Below are positions 21,962-32,283 of a stretch of 64,000 nt of DNA, one piece after another; positions within the stretch are counted from its first letter, which is position 1, and every line of letters begins with the position of its first letter. The DNA lies in NCBI RefSeq assembly GCF_033898505.1, contig NZ_JAXAFK010000003.1, forward strand, positions 62,001-126,000. The letters are read 5' to 3'. The position numbers and the translations under genes were made by a program. Origin of the DNA: Pectobacterium carotovorum (GTDB lineage: Bacteria; Pseudomonadota; Gammaproteobacteria; Enterobacterales; Enterobacteriaceae). The notes below the pieces were generated by a model that was not told the origin of the DNA, did no database searches, and saw only the letters and a program-made list of their open reading frames with translations.

Positions 21962-23206
21962 TTGAAGATTTACCTTGTCGGCGGTGCTGTTCGGGACAGC
22001 CTGCTGGGTTTACCCGTCACAGAGAAAGATTGGGTGGTGGTCGGCGCAACGCCGGAGAATCTGCTGGCGCAGGGCTACCAGCAGGTTGGAAAGGATTTTC
22101 CCGTTTTCTTACACCCCGTTAGCCGCGATGAATACGCACTCGCGCGTACTGAGCGCAAATCCGGCAAAGGCTATACCGGTTTTGTCTGCCATGCCGCGCC
22201 CGATGTCACGTTAGAACAGGATTTACTCCGCCGCGATTTGACCATCAATGCCATTGCCCGCACCGAGCGGGGAGACCTCATCGATCCTTACCATGGTCGT
22301 CGCGATCTTGAGAATCGCGTTCTACGCCACGTTTCCGACGCGTTCAGCGAAGATCCGTTACGGGTGCTGCGAGTTGCCCGTTTTGCCGCGCGTTTTGCTC
22401 ATCTCGGCTTCCAGATTGCAGAAGAAACCATGGCGCTGATGCAAAAAATGGCGCATGAGGGCGAGCTGGCTTACCTGACACCAGAGCGAGTCTGGAAAGA
22501 GACAGAAAAAGCGCTTGGCACCTCATCGCCAGATGTCTATTTTCAGGTGCTGCGTGACTGCGGCGCACTGGCCGTGCTGTTCCCTGAAATCGATAACCTG
22601 TACGGCGTGCCGGCCCCTGCTAAGTGGCACCCGGAAATCGATACCGGCATTCATACCATGATGACGGTGGCGATGGCCGCGCGCCTCAGCCCTGAGATTG
22701 ACGTACGCTTTGCTACGCTGTGCCACGATTTAGGGAAAGGGCTGACGCCTCCCGAACTGTGGCCACGGCATCACGGGCATGGCCCGGCAGGGGTCAAACT
22801 GGTCGAAGCCCTGTGTCAGCGCCTGCGCGTGCCTAACCCGATTCGCGATCTGGCGAAACTGGTTGCCGAATATCATGACCTGATTCATACCGTGCAGGTG
22901 CTGCAACCTAAAACCCTGCTGAAGTTATTTGATGCCATTGACGTCTGGCGCAAGCCGCAGCGTTTGGAGCAGTTAGCGCTCACTAGCGAAGCCGACGCCC
23001 GAGGGCGGGCGGGTTTCGAAGATACGCCTTATCCGCAAGGCGACTATCTGCGTGAAGCCTTCCGCGTTGCCAGCCTGGTCAGCAGTGCGGACGTCGTCGC
23101 CGACGGTTTTAAAGGCATTGACGTGCGCAATGAATTGACACGTCGCCGCACTCAGGCATTGGCAGACTGGAAAGCCCAGCAGCCGGATACCTCAGCCTCA
23201 TCCTGA
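21962..23206 (+). CDS. cca: CCA tRNA nucleotidyltransferase (multifunctional)
   Basis: Adds and repairs the 3' CCA of tRNA. Class II nucleotidyltransferase head with GGAVRD (6-11), the metal site and [10 protein letters not shown], then an HD phosphohydrolase domain (CHDLGKG; typical of the gamma-proteobacterial enzyme with phosphatase and phosphodiesterase activities). 414 residues, E. coli 412. The start is a TTG at 21962, eight bases after AGGAG; E. coli uses GTG at the same place, so a weak start is conserved. Confidence 0.95.
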   Translation: MKIYLVGGAVRDSLLGLPVTEKDWVVVGATPENLLAQGYQQVGKDFPVFLHPVSRDEYALARTERKSGKGYTGFVCHAAPDVTLEQDLLRRDLTINAIARTERGDLIDPYHGRRDLENRVLRHVSDAFSEDPLRVLRVARFAARFAHLGFQIAEETMALMQKMAHEGELAYLTPERVWKETEKALGTSSPDVYFQVLRDCGALAVLFPEIDNLYGVPAPAKWHPEIDTGIHTMMTVAMAARLSPEIDVRFATLCHDLGKGLTPPELWPRHHGHGPAGVKLVEALCQRLRVPNPIRDLAKLVAEYHDLIHTVQVLQPKTLLKLFDAIDVWRKPQRLEQLALTSEADARGRAGFEDTPYPQGDYLREAFRVASLVSSADVVADGFKGIDVRNELTRRRTQALADWKAQQPDTSASS

Positions 23207-23210
23207 AACA

Positions 23211-23238
23211 AAGAGGCCACGCTAATGCGTGGCCTCTT
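23211..23238. terminator. Bidirectional terminator between cca and uppP
   Basis: 12-bp perfect stem AAGAGGCCACGC/GCGTGGCCTCTT with a four-base loop, then TCTTTATC on the plus strand. The two genes are convergent and both can use it. Confidence 0.88.
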
Positions 23239-23269
23239 CTTTATCTAACGACTACCGACACTATCAATC

Positions 23270-24088
23270 TTACATAAACACCATGTAAACGACGCCCGCG
23301 ACGATAAAACGGTAAATCGCAAACGGGATAAACGAGATGCGTTTGATGATTTTCAGGAAGGTTTTAATCGCAATCAGCGCCACGATAAACGCCGTCACAA
23401 AACCAACCGCAAACATCGGTACATCGGACAGCGACAGGAAATGCCAGCTTTTATACAGATCCAGAACGGTCGCGCCCATCATCATGGGAACCGCCAGAAT
23501 AAAAGAGAACTCGGAAGCCGCATAGCGGCTGACGCCCACCAGCATCCCGCCGGAAATGGTCGCCCCCGAACGCGAAAAGCCGGGCCACAGCGCCAGACAT
23601 TGAAAACAGCCAATCATAAATGCCTGGCGATGCGTGATGTCATCCAGCCCGACAGCGCGCGGTTTTTTAGGCTTGAACCATTCCGCCGCTAACAGCAGGA
23701 AACCACCGACAACCAGCGCATACATCACGTTCTGTGGGTAAAACAGCGATTTGATCACGTCATGGAAAACCAGCCCAAGCACCACAGCGGGAATCATCGC
23801 CAGCAAGATGTGCGTCAGTTTCAGACGACCCGCCGTATTACCCTCATGCGGGACTTCACCGAAGTGAATCCCAATCAGACCAAAGAGGCGGCGCCAGAAC
23901 ATCACGACAACGGCCAGAATCGAACCAAGCTGAATAATCACTTCAAACGTCTTGGCTTTCTCATCAACAAACCCTAACCAATGACCAACAATAATCATAT
24001 GCCCCGTAGACGATACGGGCAAAAACTCGGTCAGTCCTTCGACCACGCCAAGAATAAATGCGATTAGCAATGAATGCAGGTCAGTCAT
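23270..24088 (-). CDS. uppP: Undecaprenyl-diphosphatase
   Basis: Inner-membrane enzyme that recycles undecaprenyl diphosphate to the monophosphate lipid carrier for peptidoglycan and O-antigen; overproduction gives bacitracin resistance. 272 residues (E. coli BacA 273), with the two family motifs: [15 protein letters not shown] near the N-terminus and [10 protein letters not shown] near residue 170. About eight hydrophobic segments. Same neighbours (cca, folB) as in E. coli. Confidence 0.95.
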   Translation of the reverse strand: MTDLHSLLIAFILGVVEGLTEFLPVSSTGHMIIVGHWLGFVDEKAKTFEVIIQLGSILAVVVMFWRRLFGLIGIHFGEVPHEGNTAGRLKLTHILLAMIPAVVLGLVFHDVIKSLFYPQNVMYALVVGGFLLLAAEWFKPKKPRAVGLDDITHRQAFMIGCFQCLALWPGFSRSGATISGGMLVGVSRYAASEFSFILAVPMMMGATVLDLYKSWHFLSLSDVPMFAVGFVTAFIVALIAIKTFLKIIKRISFIPFAIYRFIVAGVVYMVFM

Positions 24089-24130
24089 CTAAAAATCCTT
24101 GCCTTTAATAAAAACGAAAATTCAGCCCAT

Positions 24131-24162
24131 AAAAAAGCGGCCGCGTACTTTCGCGAGCCGCT
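24131..24162 (-). terminator. Rho-independent terminator of folB
   Basis: On the minus strand the stem AGCGGC/GCCGCT extended by CGCG/CGCG is followed by six T, 73 bases after the folB stop. Confidence 0.85.
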
Positions 24163-24234
24163 ATAACTGGCTTATAGACTGTTTAGGTTACGGTTTAGTT
24201 GCACGTAAATCAGTATTTTTCTGTTAAATAAGAT

Positions 24235-24588
24235 TTATCGCGCGCCGCGTTCAATAATGACCCCAACCTGACGCGCCTGTGCCACCGCGCCCGGCTTGCT
24301 AAGCTTGATCCGCAACCAGGGGATCGAGAAGCGCTGCATCAGCATTTGTGCAACTTCTTCAGCGACGCGTTCTACCAGAGCAAAGCGCTGGTTTGCCACA
24401 TGGGCAATCACCGCATCGCTGACATCAGCATAGCTCAAACAGTCATTAACATCGTCACTGGCGGCTGCCTGACGGTTGTCCCAGCCCATTTCGATATCGA
24501 ACACCAGTTTCTGCTGGATAGTCTGTTCCCAATCGTAAACACCGATAGTAGTGATTACAGTAAGTTCTTCAATAAATACGATATCCAT
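24235..24588 (-). CDS. folB: Dihydroneopterin aldolase
   Basis: Folate pathway enzyme turning 7,8-dihydroneopterin into 6-hydroxymethyl-dihydropterin and glycolaldehyde. 117 residues from ATG 24588 (E. coli 122), beginning [21 protein letters not shown], with conserved LVERVAEEV and KLSKPGA where Lys is catalytic. An in-frame GTG sits directly before the ATG; the ATG matches the family. It is divergent from plsY across 128 bases, as in E. coli. Confidence 0.94.
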   Translation of the reverse strand: MDIVFIEELTVITTIGVYDWEQTIQQKLVFDIEMGWDNRQAAASDDVNDCLSYADVSDAVIAHVANQRFALVERVAEEVAQMLMQRFSIPWLRIKLSKPGAVAQARQVGVIIERGAR

Positions 24589-24716
24589 CACGCCATTCTC
24601 TGTTTTTGTCGCTGTCGGATACCACTTCCGACGGAATGTGCGTATTATCCACAGATGAGAAGAGTAAAACGACCCTTATTAAACGTCTCTCTATACAAAC
24701 TAAACGGAATAGCGTT

Positions 24717-25352
24717 ATGAGTGTTACCGCGCTTGGTATGATGTTAATCGCGTATCTGTGTGGCTCTATTTCCAGTGCGATTTTGTTTTGCAGAATTGCT
24801 GGGCTACCTGACCCGCGTCAGCATGGTTCCGGGAACCCCGGAGCTACTAACGTATTGCGTATTGGCGGCAAGGCTGCCGCTGCAACCGTATTAGTGTTTG
24901 ATGTCCTGAAAGGCATGCTGCCAGTCTGGGCCGCTTACGCGTTAGGCGTTCCCCCGCTGTATCTCGGGTTAACCGCCATCGCTGCCTGCCTCGGCCATAT
25001 CTATCCGGTCTTTTTCCACTTTCGCGGCGGCAAAGGTGTGGCAACGGCTTTTGGCGCCATCGCACCGATCGGCTGGGATCTGACGGGTCTGATGACTGGC
25101 ACCTGGCTACTCACCGTGCTGCTAAGCGGCTATTCCTCACTCGGTGCCATCGTCAGTGCGCTCATCGCACCGTTTTATGTCTGGTGGTTCAAGCCACAGT
25201 TTACTTTTCCCGTCGCGATGCTCTCTTGTCTGATCCTGATGCGTCACCACGACAATATCCAGCGCCTCTGGCGCGGGCAGGAAAGTAAAATCTGGAACAA
25301 GCTACGCAAGAAGAAACAGCCAGAAGACGAACAGACGTCCTCCGAAGAATAA
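24717..25352 (+). CDS. plsY: Acyl-phosphate glycerol-3-phosphate acyltransferase
   Basis: Inner-membrane enzyme of the first phospholipid acylation step, using acyl phosphate. 211 residues from ATG 24717 (E. coli 205). Motifs [11 protein letters not shown] (about 38-48) and [13 protein letters not shown] (about 100-112) are the glycerol-3-phosphate and acyl-phosphate sites. Several transmembrane segments and a Lys/Glu-rich cytoplasmic tail. Longer in-frame starts back to 24606 have no family support and overlap the folB promoter. Confidence 0.94.
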   Translation: MSVTALGMMLIAYLCGSISSAILFCRIAGLPDPRQHGSGNPGATNVLRIGGKAAAATVLVFDVLKGMLPVWAAYALGVPPLYLGLTAIAACLGHIYPVFFHFRGGKGVATAFGAIAPIGWDLTGLMTGTWLLTVLLSGYSSLGAIVSALIAPFYVWWFKPQFTFPVAMLSCLILMRHHDNIQRLWRGQESKIWNKLRKKKQPEDEQTSSEE

Positions 25353-25359
25353 GGCAAAA

Positions 25360-25387
25360 AAATTCCCGTTTTCACGGGAATTTTTTT
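25360..25387. terminator. Bidirectional terminator between plsY and chemoreceptor
   Basis: AAATTCCCGT/ACGGGAATTT stem with a TTTC loop, flanked by A-run and T-run on opposite sides, so it works for both convergent genes. Confidence 0.92.
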
Positions 25388-25405
25388 ATGAAGTATGACA
25401 GGGAA

Positions 25406-26992
25406 TTAGAATCGGCCGATGGCGGCAAAAGCCTGCGACTGCACTTTAAACTGTGCCATGCTTTCTGCCAGCAGACGCGCCTGATCTTCCAGCGAGCGCG
25501 TGGCGGCGGCGGACTCTTCGACCAGAGACGCATTTTGCTGGGCGACCTCATCCATCTGCGATACCGCCAGATTCACCTGCCCAATACCATTGCTCTGCTC
25601 ACGCGTTGCCGTTGAAATCTCACGCATCAGGGACGTGACGCGCGCCACGGCGTCAGAAACGTCATTCATCGTTTCACCCGCCATTTTTGCCATCACGGTG
25701 CCTTCATTGACACGGCTCTGCGATTCTTCCATCAGCGTTTTAATCTCTTTAGCCGATTGCGCACTGCGCTGCGCCAGATTGCGGACTTCTCCCGCTACCA
25801 CGGCAAATCCACGCCCTTGCTCACCCGCACGTGCAGCTTCAACCGCCGCGTTCAGCGCCAGAATATTGGTCTGGAACGCGATACCGTCAATCACCGCCAG
25901 AATATCGGCAATACGTTCTGAGCTGCTGGAGATCATCTGCATTTTCTCAATCATGCCGCCCACGGTCTCGCTGCCTTTATTAGCGATATCCGACACATTT
26001 TGCGCCAGCGTGTGCGCTTGTTCCGCACTCTCCGCATTCAGCGCTACCGTGGCAGTCAGTTGCTCCATACTGGCGGCGGTTTCTTCCAGCGATGAAGCTG
26101 ACTCTTCCGTGCGCGCAGCCAGATGAGTATTGCCAGAAGACAGTTCGCGCGTGCCGACGTCAATCTGCATACCGGCATCGCGGACGCGCCCCACGGCAGT
26201 TGCCAGTGAAGACTGCATTGCCTGCATCGCCTGAATCAGGCGGCCAATTTCATTATTGCCGCCCTCGGCAATGCTTTGGGTCAAATCACCACGAGCAATA
26301 AATTCCAGTTGGGCGACCGTCTCTTCAAGCGGAGACAGGATAGAACGCTTCAGCGCAATCCAGGCAGCCAATACCAGCAGTAGAACGACGACACAGGCAA
26401 TGCCAATGATCGTCAGGCGCTCGAACGCAAAGCTCTCGGCTTCTGTGAGCATGTTTTCCCCCACTTCCAGGCCGAAGTCGCGGAATTCGTTCGCTACCTT
26501 ATCCATCTTAACGCTGAGCGGCGGCAGCACGTCTTGCAGCAGCACGTAATAGGCGGCAACATCACCGCGTTTCAGCGCATCGACCATCGGCTGAACGCCA
26601 AGGTTCATGTACTGCTCATAGTTGCTTTTAACCTCTGCCGCCATTTTGGCACCACGCTCCGTTACGGTGCCATAGGAAAGAAAGCGTGCCATTTCTTTTT
26701 GAGAGAGCGCCGTGTAGGCTTCTGCCCGCGCGACCGATGCATTCGCGAGATCGGTCAGCCCACTTTCCATCTGACGAGCGGCCAACGCCGCGCCCGTTCT
26801 TGCACGCAACGAAGCGGTATAGCTCCCTGCCAGCGCCGTCACTTCTTTCCCCTGAATCTTGTCGATTGTCGTCAGCGACGTGATTCCCTGATTGATTGAG
26901 GTGATGCCAATTCCGCAGACCAGCAATAGCAGCAGGACCATCGTACCTAACAAAGCAATCAAGCTCGTCTTGATTGTGATATTTCTTAACAT
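25406..26992 (-). CDS. Methyl-accepting chemotaxis protein, four-helix-bundle type
   Basis: Transmembrane chemoreceptor of 528 residues: TM1 (about 10-32), a periplasmic four-helix sensor of the TarH/4HB class (about 33-190, IQGKEVTAL and LRARTGAALAARQME), TM2 (about 191-213), HAMP, and the MCP signalling domain with tip [19 protein letters not shown]. It ends AAIGRF without the NWETF-type pentapeptide. ATG 26992 has AGGGA upstream; an in-frame start at 27046 lacks one and would add 18 residues before the anchor. It is a paralogue of the receptor at 61333. It is inserted between plsY and ppa. Ligand unknown. Confidence 0.92.
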   Translation of the reverse strand: MLRNITIKTSLIALLGTMVLLLLLVCGIGITSINQGITSLTTIDKIQGKEVTALAGSYTASLRARTGAALAARQMESGLTDLANASVARAEAYTALSQKEMARFLSYGTVTERGAKMAAEVKSNYEQYMNLGVQPMVDALKRGDVAAYYVLLQDVLPPLSVKMDKVANEFRDFGLEVGENMLTEAESFAFERLTIIGIACVVVLLLVLAAWIALKRSILSPLEETVAQLEFIARGDLTQSIAEGGNNEIGRLIQAMQAMQSSLATAVGRVRDAGMQIDVGTRELSSGNTHLAARTEESASSLEETAASMEQLTATVALNAESAEQAHTLAQNVSDIANKGSETVGGMIEKMQMISSSSERIADILAVIDGIAFQTNILALNAAVEAARAGEQGRGFAVVAGEVRNLAQRSAQSAKEIKTLMEESQSRVNEGTVMAKMAGETMNDVSDAVARVTSLMREISTATREQSNGIGQVNLAVSQMDEVAQQNASLVEESAAATRSLEDQARLLAESMAQFKVQSQAFAAIGRF

Positions 26993-27067
26993 TTTTGTTT
27001 CCCTGGAATTACAAATGATAAATAAATGCGGAGAAATACTCCGCATAACGTGATCTTGATCATGTTC

Positions 27068-27094
27068 CTATCGGTAACAAGCCTGCTTTCTTTA
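27068..27094 (-). promoter_or_regulatory. FliA (sigma28) promoter of the 25.4-kb chemoreceptor
   Basis: On the minus strand TAAAGAAA, 11 bases, ACCGATAG: identical -35 to that of the first flxA-like gene and 6 of 8 in the -10. A partial FNR-type palindrome ATGAT-CAAG-ATCAC lies just downstream at 27051-27064. Confidence 0.75.
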
Positions 27095-27240
27095 AAGAAA
27101 CTTTAGTAACGAAAGTATTTTTACTTAAACGACTCGCTCGAGCGCCTCGCGCCTCGGTACGCTAAAAATCAGGGACATTAAACGCTTTTTGGCTATAATG
27201 ACGGCCACGCTATTTCAGGTTTTAAGAGAAGGAAACTGAC

Positions 27241-27771
27241 ATGAGTCTGAACGATGTTCCGGCAGGTAAAGATCTGCCAGAAGATATCTATGTAGTGATT
27301 GAAATCCCCGCGAATGCCGATCCAATCAAATATGAAATTGATAAAGATACCGGTGCGCTGTTTGTAGACCGTTTTATGTCTACCGCCATGTTCTACCCAT
27401 GCAACTACGGCTATATCAACCACACGCTGTCTCTGGATGGCGACCCGGTTGACGTTCTGGTGCCAACCCCGTATCCGCTGCAGCCGGGCTCAGTGATCCG
27501 CTGCCGTCCTGTTGGCGTGCTGAAAATGACCGACGAAGCGGGCGAAGATGCCAAGCTGGTTGCCGTTCCGCACAGCAAACTGACGAAAGAATACGATCAC
27601 ATTAAAGACGTTAACGACCTGCCTGAGCTGCTACGTGCACAGATCGGCCACTTCTTTGAGCACTACAAAGATCTGGAAAAAGGCAAGTGGGTGAAAGTTG
27701 AAGGTTGGGATAACGCTGAAGCGGCAAAAGCCGAGATCGTTGCTTCCTTCGAGCGCGCGAAAAACAAATAA
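27241..27771 (+). CDS. ppa: Inorganic pyrophosphatase
   Basis: Soluble family-I pyrophosphatase that hydrolyses pyrophosphate to drive biosynthesis. 176 residues, as in E. coli; the family signature [11 protein letters not shown] (about 66-76) carries the metal-binding aspartates and is followed by [15 protein letters not shown] residues at about 98-108. GAAGGAA lies before the ATG. It is convergent with ytfP, the E. coli arrangement. Confidence 0.97.
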   Translation: MSLNDVPAGKDLPEDIYVVIEIPANADPIKYEIDKDTGALFVDRFMSTAMFYPCNYGYINHTLSLDGDPVDVLVPTPYPLQPGSVIRCRPVGVLKMTDEAGEDAKLVAVPHSKLTKEYDHIKDVNDLPELLRAQIGHFFEHYKDLEKGKWVKVEGWDNAEAAKAEIVASFERAKNK

Positions 27772-27776
27772 GCGCC

Positions 27777-27820
27777 ATGCGATATGCATGAAAACCCTTA
27801 CGGGCTCAAGATATCGCACG
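27777..27820 (+). other. Imperfect hairpin after ppa
   Basis: TGCGATAT (about 27779-27786) pairs with ATATCGCA, enclosing a small CCC-TTAC-GGG hairpin. It precedes the terminator and may stabilise the ppa mRNA end. Confidence 0.35.
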
Positions 27821-27823
27821 ATC

Positions 27824-27850
27824 AAAAACACCGCCTTGCGCGGTGTTTTT
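27824..27850 (+). terminator. Rho-independent terminator of ppa
   Basis: AAAAACACCG/CGGTGTTTTT stem with a seven-base loop and T-run. It is symmetric enough to stop ytfP transcripts from the other side too. Confidence 0.9.
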
Positions 27851-27883
27851 ATTTATGACCCTGACTTGATTGGCGACTCGACC

Positions 27884-28243
27884 TCAAGCCTCTTCTTCAT
27901 CTTCTTCATTACGCTTCAGCCAATCACCGCTGGCTATACGCGTCAGCCCTACAACAGAGTGTTTGTACAGATAGATCCAGGCACTGCCCAGAGGGGTGGA
28001 AATCAGCTCACGTTGGTATTCGTGACCATCCCGCTTTAAGGCATCCAGTTCCGTCAATATCGACGAACTAATGCGATAAACCTCACAATGGATTTCACCA
28101 TCACCAGGTACTACTGCCGGATAATGGCCGAGATCGTACAGCTCGAAACCTGCGAGCTGACAATCCCCTAGCCATTGCGCATTGGTCATCCAATGACTAT
28201 TTCCCTGTTTGCGTCGTAAACTGCCGTAAACAATAATTCGCAT
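27884..28243 (-). CDS. ytfP: Gamma-glutamylcyclotransferase-like protein YtfP
   Basis: 119-residue soluble protein (E. coli 113) of the AIG2/GGCT-like fold. It begins MRIIVYGSLRRKQGN, the YGSL substrate-binding loop of the family, and has a conserved acidic residue in the middle of the chain. It starts two bases after the tamB stop and is therefore in the tamA-tamB-ytfP operon. The enzyme activity of YtfP itself is not settled. Confidence 0.9.
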   Translation of the reverse strand: MRIIVYGSLRRKQGNSHWMTNAQWLGDCQLAGFELYDLGHYPAVVPGDGEIHCEVYRISSSILTELDALKRDGHEYQRELISTPLGSAWIYLYKHSVVGLTRIASGDWLKRNEEDEEEA

Positions 28244-28245
28244 CG

Positions 28246-31200
28246 CTAAAACTCAAACTGATAGAGCACATCTAATGCCTGGCTAATTCCAGACACCGCT
28301 TCCAAGTATAGCTTTGGCATCAGGCGGTAACGCAGCGTTAACGTTGCCAAAGAATCGAATATGCCAACACCATATTTCACTTGCAGACCCGGAAGGACGT
28401 AGCCGCTGACGACAACCTGAGAATTATCGCCAACACCCTGTGTATCCAGAGCTAAATTACTTACGCCAAAGGCCTCGCCGATTTTACCCACAACTTGACC
28501 ACTTTGTGCAACCCCTAAACCGACTAACATTGAGGTCATTGCCGAGCTATCGGCTCCACCGCTGTCCAAACCCTGTCCGCGCAGCAGATAAGAGAGCGCT
28601 TCCTGCTGCGACATGGCCGGATCGGAGAAGACTTCCAGCTTCGGTGTGGCGGCCATGCCGGTGACGCGCACGCCAGCGGTGACGTCATTAGCAGTGTTGT
28701 CTGGGTTACGAATGGCTTCGATATTCAGGATCGGCTGATCAGGCGGGCCGGAGAACAGAATCAGCCCCTTGCGGACGATCAAATCCTGTCCGTAGGCTTT
28801 GAAGCGGCCAGACGGAATATCGATTTGCCCGTTCAGCCCTAATCCGCGCTCGTCCTGAACCATTTTCAGGTCGCCCTGTAGGCGGGCAGCCAGCCCAAAC
28901 GCATCCAACCGCACATCATTCCCGACACGGATGGTGAGATTGCTGTTAATCGGAATTGCCGCACTGGCTTTCTTCAGCGGCTGTCCCTGCGCATCCAGCA
29001 TCACTTCATCCGATGACACTGCCACTGCGCTTTCCGGCATATCTTTAACCACAATGCGCGCCCACGGAATACTGACTGAGCCGTTTAACGCAAACAGCTG
29101 TGGCGTAGCCTCGAAGACAATATCCGGCGAGACATCCAGCCGCGCCATAGGCGGAATCGTCACCCGCAGCTTCTGGCCTTTCGCCGCAATACGCGCACGC
29201 CAGGCATCAGGTCGCGACCAGTCGGCATTCCCGCCAAGGTTCAACTGCCCGTTATCCGTTTTCAGGAAACCTTGCAGCGTTGACGACATCCCGCTGAAAT
29301 TCACCGCCAGTCGTCCGTTGGTCAGATCGACCGGCATCCAGTTGCCATCAATATCCAATCGCTCCAGCACCATCTGGCCGAAGATCTGAGGACGGGCAGC
29401 ATCCCCCGCCAGACGCAGGTTCGCATTCAGTATCCCTGCCGCTTTCTCTCCTTTACTCAACGCAGGGTTGAGTAAAGCCAGTGAAATATTGCTGATCGTG
29501 ACATTGCCGCCGAGATTGCGCCGACCCTGTGGATCGCTTACCTGAATATCGCCGCTGAAGCGCCCGTTCTCGCGAATCGCCATCAGCCAGCCAAGCTGCG
29601 CCCGCCCGCGATCGATCCCCGCATTCAGCGTAAAGGTATCGAAATCAATCGGCAGCGTGTTGCCCTGCATCTGCTGACGAACGCTTACGCCGTTGCCCAC
29701 CAGAGATACTTTCGCCTGCGGTAAGCCTTGTCCCGCCTGCCAGCTGATATCGGCGCCGCCGGTGAACGTTCCAGCCAGCACAGTATCCGCCGTAAGGAAC
29801 GGCTTTAACATCGCGAGATCGAAGCGATTCAGTCGAATGCTCGCCTGTCCGCTCGGTCCGGCCTCAATCGCTTTCGGTACGCAGAGCTCTGCGTTTGGGT
29901 TCCTCCAACAGTGTGTACCGATGGTGATCTTCTGCTGTGCATTCAGGTAATCCAGCGCCATATCCTGCGTCAGACGCCATTCCCCCACCGGCGTGTCGAA
30001 GCGGGTATTGTTCAGCGTGCCGCGCCAGCGCTGTTCCTGACGATCGAAGCTGCCTGAAAGTGCCAATTGCCCCGCGACCGGTTCGCCCTGCATAGTCAAC
30101 CGAAGCTGATGCTGCTTTTCATTGCCGCTGGCATCCAGCGTCAACAGCGCAATATTCAGGCCGTCCTGCTTCAACGCTTCAAGACGCACAGCCAGCTTGC
30201 CCTGAATCTGCTGTTCGGAGCGCACATCACCTTCGACTCTCACCTGACTAATCGTTATCGCCTGCCAGCGCAGACCGGACGCCGTGATATCTGCCAGCAT
30301 CTGCGGTTCACGCAGATTGCCGCGTAGTTTGAGTGTACCGAGGGCGCGCCCAGCCAGACCGGGCAACATGCCGTCCAGCGACGGCGCATTGATGTCTGCA
30401 TCCAACTGCCACTTGTCGCTCAGTTCGCCTTTGACGTTCAACTGATTGCGGCCTAATGCCAGATTCAGCGCGGGTATTGTCCACTGACCCGCCGCGTTGC
30501 CGCGCAGTTCACCTCTGGCCGTGAGCTTATTCGCTTTCACGTTGCCATCCAGCCGCAACTCCGGCACCTGCAACTGCCAGCTACCGCCATAGACGCTGCC
30601 GCGCGTCGTTATCTTGCCGTCTATTTTCGCGGGCCATTCAGGCCACTGTTTCGCGGTGTTAATCCCGTTCAGCAGCAGCTCACTGCGCCAGCTTATCGCT
30701 TTACTCCAGTCGATAAGCGCCGTCAGGTCAGCATTCCCCTGCAACGCCGCCAACCGCAGGCGGCTCAGCGTAAACTGCTGTTCGTTGCCTTTGCCATCCA
30801 GCAGCAGCGTCGCGGGGGGAATATCCGCCCCGCTCAGATCGCCGCGCAGCGACAGCGCATAGTCGGTTGCTTTGCCGTTAAAACGCAGCCTGACGTTGCT
30901 AGCCTGATACTGCGTCGCGCCCGTCAGCGGCCAGCGCACGCGCTCGATTTGCAGCGTCAATGCCAGCGGCAGCCCAGCTTCCGCCAGCTTGGTTTGCATA
31001 TCCAACTGAGCGCGCTGCGGCCCTGAAAGATTCAGCGCCACATTCAGCTGTTCACGCAGGCCACCATCGACCGCTAATTTCAGCGTTTCACCTTTAAGCG
31101 GTTCGACATTCAACACGCCGTTCGCCGTCAGCGAGACAGGCCAGTTATCGCTAAGCCTCGCTTCACCACGCACATTCAATCCACCCTGTGGCGATTGCAC

Positions 31201-32283
31201 GATCAACTTGTCCAGACGCAAATGCTGTTGCTGGGTCGATGCCTGTACGAACAGGTTATTAATCAAAATGTCCTGATCGCCCGTCAGTCGTAGCTGTTCA
31301 CCGTGAATCTCGACAATGTTCAGATCCAGCGGCAGCGTGAACTGCGGTAAATCAGGTAATAGCGGTTTGGAGAACAGCTCGCTAAGGCGCTCACCCAATG
31401 GCTGTTCAGGGACTGTCGGCTTGCCAGAGTCGCTATCCGTTTTCGGCGACGACGCTGTCGGTATCGGCTTCGTCGTCGTGGCGGCCGCTACCGTATTATT
31501 TGCCGCCAGCACGTTATCGATGTGAATAGTTTGCGAGGTGCCTTGCTCCGCCGCATCGCGTACGTTCGCCGCCGTTTCCTTGATAACAGACGCCATTTCC
31601 GCCGCCGTCACTTTGCCATCTTCCAGCACATCGACGGGAGTCTTCGGCAAGGCAACCAGCAGCGCGCTGATTTTGGTTGGCAGCAGCGTCAACGCGCGCC
31701 CTTCCCACTGCATGCCGGTGCGGAACTCGCCCAGTGAAATCGCCGTGTCATCCACGGTAACCTGAACGTTGCTGAGCGTTAGCTGACGCAATGAAATCGG
31801 GAAGGGTGTTGAAATTTCCGTTACTGGCGTTGAAGGCGGCGGTGGCTCTTCCGCCGCAGGTAAGGCTTTGGTATCTACGACCACATCGACGCGGTTCGCC
31901 GAGAGATCGTTAATGCACAGCTGGCTTTTGCTCAGGCAGCCCAGCGCGAGCGACAGGTGAAATTCCTCGCTCTTTACCGTCACGCCCGGCATCTCGTAGC
32001 TGACATTTTTCAGCGTTAAATCACGCCATCCGCCGCTCACGCCGGCAATATGCAACCCCGGCACCACGCGTGCTGCGGTATTAAGCAACAGGTGCAAGCC
32101 CGGCGTGGTGCCCACCAACACCCCCACTCCAACAACGAGCAGCAGTAAAAATGCCACGAGGCCAATACCGACCTTTTTCCACCAGCGCCCTTTTCGTGCT
32201 GGCGTCGTCGGCGCGTTATCCTGCGCGACGTTTTCTTCTGTCACCGGATCCTGTGCTTTTTTTTCGTTTTTCTCATCCATCAT
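28246..32283 (-). CDS. tamB: Translocation and assembly module inner-membrane component
   Basis: Large envelope-spanning protein of the TAM complex/AsmA-like family, implicated in outer-membrane protein assembly and phospholipid transport between membranes. 1345 residues (E. coli 1259): an N-terminal anchor (about 35-58, [18 protein letters not shown]), a long beta-rich periplasmic body, and the C-terminal DUF490 domain ending in an aromatic residue (QFEF). A Pro/Thr/Ala-rich insert at about 265-295 accounts for part of the extra length. The ATG overlaps the tamA stop (ATGA), showing translational coupling; a second ATG follows immediately. Confidence 0.95.
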   Translation of the reverse strand: MMDEKNEKKAQDPVTEENVAQDNAPTTPARKGRWWKKVGIGLVAFLLLLVVGVGVLVGTTPGLHLLLNTAARVVPGLHIAGVSGGWRDLTLKNVSYEMPGVTVKSEEFHLSLALGCLSKSQLCINDLSANRVDVVVDTKALPAAEEPPPPSTPVTEISTPFPISLRQLTLSNVQVTVDDTAISLGEFRTGMQWEGRALTLLPTKISALLVALPKTPVDVLEDGKVTAAEMASVIKETAANVRDAAEQGTSQTIHIDNVLAANNTVAAATTTKPIPTASSPKTDSDSGKPTVPEQPLGERLSELFSKPLLPDLPQFTLPLDLNIVEIHGEQLRLTGDQDILINNLFVQASTQQQHLRLDKLIVQSPQGGLNVRGEARLSDNWPVSLTANGVLNVEPLKGETLKLAVDGGLREQLNVALNLSGPQRAQLDMQTKLAEAGLPLALTLQIERVRWPLTGATQYQASNVRLRFNGKATDYALSLRGDLSGADIPPATLLLDGKGNEQQFTLSRLRLAALQGNADLTALIDWSKAISWRSELLLNGINTAKQWPEWPAKIDGKITTRGSVYGGSWQLQVPELRLDGNVKANKLTARGELRGNAAGQWTIPALNLALGRNQLNVKGELSDKWQLDADINAPSLDGMLPGLAGRALGTLKLRGNLREPQMLADITASGLRWQAITISQVRVEGDVRSEQQIQGKLAVRLEALKQDGLNIALLTLDASGNEKQHQLRLTMQGEPVAGQLALSGSFDRQEQRWRGTLNNTRFDTPVGEWRLTQDMALDYLNAQQKITIGTHCWRNPNAELCVPKAIEAGPSGQASIRLNRFDLAMLKPFLTADTVLAGTFTGGADISWQAGQGLPQAKVSLVGNGVSVRQQMQGNTLPIDFDTFTLNAGIDRGRAQLGWLMAIRENGRFSGDIQVSDPQGRRNLGGNVTISNISLALLNPALSKGEKAAGILNANLRLAGDAARPQIFGQMVLERLDIDGNWMPVDLTNGRLAVNFSGMSSTLQGFLKTDNGQLNLGGNADWSRPDAWRARIAAKGQKLRVTIPPMARLDVSPDIVFEATPQLFALNGSVSIPWARIVVKDMPESAVAVSSDEVMLDAQGQPLKKASAAIPINSNLTIRVGNDVRLDAFGLAARLQGDLKMVQDERGLGLNGQIDIPSGRFKAYGQDLIVRKGLILFSGPPDQPILNIEAIRNPDNTANDVTAGVRVTGMAATPKLEVFSDPAMSQQEALSYLLRGQGLDSGGADSSAMTSMLVGLGVAQSGQVVGKIGEAFGVSNLALDTQGVGDNSQVVVSGYVLPGLQVKYGVGIFDSLATLTLRYRLMPKLYLEAVSGISQALDVLYQFEF